This document shows positions 22,542 to 24,237 of a stretch of DNA of 24,237 bases, piece by piece. The first letter of the stretch is position 1; each line of letters begins with the position of its first letter. Position numbers and translations under genes: made by a program. The notes under the pieces are model-generated. The model made no database searches, was not told the origin of the DNA, and saw only the letters and a list, made by a program, of their open reading frames with translations. Source of the DNA: a virus; IMG/VR virus record IMGVR_UViG_3300042691_008076, positions 1 to 24,237 of that record; one strand, given 5' to 3'.

Positions 22542-22602
22542 TACCCCAACCCCCCGAGACCCCTCTCTGGTAATGTTCCACTGGCTAGAGAATTACCAGG
22601 GG
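22542..22602 (-). terminator. Hairpin plus G-rich tract after the portal gene
   Basis: CTGGTAAT (22567-22574) and ATTACCAG (22592-22599) form a perfect 8-bp stem with a 17-nt loop, 13 nt after the portal stop; further C/G pairing can extend it across a small bulge. On the minus strand it is followed by three G-runs within 20 nt (complement of 22544-22563). There is no T-tract. It may terminate or stabilise the portal mRNA. Confidence 0.45.
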
Positions 22603-22612
22603 TTCAGAGAGC

Positions 22613-24237
22613 TCACCCCTTGCTGCCTGATGTTGGGTTATTCCTTATTCCATCCATGTCAAGAATAAGCTCTTCAACAGAGACTCCAGCTGATTCCGTT
22701 ATTGGTGCTTGCGTAGGTTGTTGTTGGACTGTTGGTGGCACTATCTCGACCTGTTCTAGAATGGCTTTTGCTGCCCTTGTGGGCTTTATTAGGGTTGTGT
22801 TCATGCTCTTCAAGGCAGACTGTAGTTCCTTTGGTATACCGTACGGAATGCCTTCCTGGAGCAAGTCTTGTTCTATTTTCCTTTCCAGGACGAACTTCTT
22901 GACACCGGAGCCACCAAGCGAACCCATGTCATAAGGGTCTTTGCTATATCTGTTCTTTGTTGTGTCGAGCATGGACTTGAAGTCGGGCATGGAAAGGGCT
23001 CTGTTGCCAGAAAAAGCCTTTCGTCTAGATGATGGTGTTGGGTTGTGCTTGATTGGTGTAGATGAGGGTGATGTGGCACGAGGAGATGTGCTTGTGGCTT
23101 CACGTTCTTTCTCTGCCATCCTAGCTCTTCGTAGCTGCATCTCATCCTCTTCTGTTGTTCGTTCAAGGTCTCGAACTTCGTCTGGGTCTGGAGCGAACGG
23201 TGAAGTTGGAACCTTGTAGTTGGACTTGTCGAAGATATCGACGTTGCTGTCAGCAGAACGATCGAACGGTGGGTTCTCTGCTAGCTTCTTGAGTTCTGCC
23301 AAGTACGCCTGGTCTTGACGAGCTTCGTACTTGATTTGGTTTATCTCGTCGGGTCTCAGCTGGAGTATTTCCCTTGAGATGTAGTTCATAGAGTAGAACC
23401 CTGTCTCCTTCGACAGTTCCCAAGCTTTCCCAGCAATGTCAAGCTTACTTGCGATGAGAGCTAGCTTCTGTTGAACAGCTACGGTTGAAGGGTTGGAGAA
23501 CTTCAACTCGAAGTCAATCAAGTCTTCACCCTCGAAACCAAGAGCGTACAGGTGAATAATGGCCAGTTTGTTCAGTTCGGCAATAACAATCTTCTGAAGG
23601 TTGGCGATGGTTCTTGAGAACCTGATGTCCTCTTGAGCAAGTGTTGCCTTCGAGGAGACAGCTTCGTCATAGGTGAGGTAAGCTTTCGGAACCATAAGAG
23701 CTGCGAACAACTTCTTCTGGATGTACTCTACGTCTTCAACGGCTGTAGCGTTCTGTCCACCTGGAAGGTTTTCGATCTTCGTTTGGTTGTTTGGTCTGGT
23801 TGGGAGAAAGAAGTCGTCTTCAACCGAAGCTGGGTTGTACCTGAAGTCTTCCCTTCCAGAGAGTTGCTCAATCACAGAACTGCCCTTGAGCGACTCCTTG
23901 ATTGTCTGCATGTAGGTTCCAACGTCGTTGGGCGGGATAGCAGACACATCAATATAGAACACTCTACGTTCTGGGGAACGAACAAGACGGTATACCAACA
24001 TGGAGTCTTCCATCATGATGAGCTGACGCCATGGACGCCTTGCACTCTCCAAGAAGCTTGTCCCGTAAGGCAAGAACAAGTCGTTGCCTATGATACGGAA
24101 GTGCAGCATCTGCCAGTTCTCAAGGTACTTGCCGCCTCGGGACAACAGTTTGAATCGCACAGCATACGGGTCATCCTTGTCAAACCCTTCTTCACGCTCA
24201 ATCTCATTTATGGGCAACGGCTCAACGTTGATGACAC
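22613..24237 (-). CDS. Portal protein (T4 gp20-like), 5'-truncated by the window edge
   Basis: The portal forms the dodecameric ring at one head vertex; it nucleates prohead assembly and is the DNA gate. The match to T4 gp20 is direct: ARRPWRQLIMMEDSMLVYRLVRSPERR then VFYIDVSAIPP, followed by DDFFLPTRPNNQTKIENLPGG, AALMVPKAYLTYDE, DIRFSRTIANLQKIVI and SREILQLRPDEI. In T4 the equivalent segment begins around residue 250-290, so roughly 200 residues are missing. The frame is open to the window edge (reading VINVEPLPINEIEREE from about 24235), so the TTG at 24217 is not a true start. Beyond the conserved core, the last 190 or so residues form a polar extension (Ser/Pro-rich, then FKSMLDTTKNRYSKDPYDMG, ending in SGSKG) that goes beyond T4 gp20 and may be disordered. 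Confidence 0.94.
   Translation of the reverse strand, partial: VINVEPLPINEIEREEGFDKDDPYAVRFKLLSRGGKYLENWQMLHFRIIGNDLFLPYGTSFLESARRPWRQLIMMEDSMLVYRLVRSPERRVFYIDVSAIPPNDVGTYMQTIKESLKGSSVIEQLSGREDFRYNPASVEDDFFLPTRPNNQTKIENLPGGQNATAVEDVEYIQKKLFAALMVPKAYLTYDEAVSSKATLAQEDIRFSRTIANLQKIVIAELNKLAIIHLYALGFEGEDLIDFELKFSNPSTVAVQQKLALIASKLDIAGKAWELSKETGFYSMNYISREILQLRPDEINQIKYEARQDQAYLAELKKLAENPPFDRSADSNVDIFDKSNYKVPTSPFAPDPDEVRDLERTTEEDEMQLRRARMAEKEREATSTSPRATSPSSTPIKHNPTPSSRRKAFSGNRALSMPDFKSMLDTTKNRYSKDPYDMGSLGGSGVKKFVLERKIEQDLLQEGIPYGIPKELQSALKSMNTTLIKPTRAAKAILEQVEIVPPTVQQQPTQAPITESAGVSVEELILDMDGIRNNPTSGSKG

Overview
The window is part of the virion-morphogenesis region of a large contractile-tailed bacteriophage (Caudoviricetes, myovirus) from the deep T4-like lineage. 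This rests on recognisable counterparts of T4 gp20 (portal), gp21 (prohead protease), gp22 (scaffold), gp23 (major capsid protein), gp18 (tail sheath, here two tandem copies) and gp19 (tail tube). Probable neck, adaptor and tail-completion proteins lie between them. Head and tail proteins are mostly larger than in T4 (sheaths of about 1000 residues, capsid protein 666, scaffold 753). I see no host marker and make no host claim.

All genes but one lie on the minus strand, so the reading direction runs from the right edge to the left. Right third (24237 to 15045): portal (5' end cut by the window edge), an uncharacterised 302-residue protein, prohead protease, two small unknown proteins, the Ala/Pro-rich scaffold, and the major capsid protein. 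Middle (15044 to 8970): a GIY-YIG homing endonuclease with a GNAT-like tail, a divergent enzyme pair (a plus-strand DNA/RNA-ligase-superfamily nucleotidyltransferase and a minus-strand HxGH adenylyl/cytidylyltransferase-like protein), a probable adaptor protein, and a second GIY-YIG endonuclease abutting the neck gene. Left third (8969 to 120): neck protein, tail-completion/terminator protein, two paralogous tail sheaths separated by a strong intrinsic terminator, and the tail tube. The module order differs from T4, where genes 13-19 precede 20-23.

An 8-bp element, CTAGTTAT with close variants ATAGTTAT, CTATTTAT, CTAGTTAG and GTAGTTAG, recurs upstream of most genes or gene groups, usually 25-50 nt before the start codon. 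I infer that it is this phage's late-promoter element, the equivalent of T4 TATAAATA. It supports three less obvious readings. (1) A nested in-frame gene inside the scaffold ORF has its own promoter and ribosome-binding site at 18234-18275. (2) The neck gene probably begins upstream of its first canonical start, perhaps at an AUU codon, beside the inserted homing endonuclease. (3) The divergent enzyme pair is driven by a perfect palindrome of two such elements, with the start codons at the predicted transcription starts (leaderless mRNAs).

There is no CRISPR array, tRNA, insertion sequence or gene-free stretch over 300 bases. The left 119 bases hold no gene I can support.
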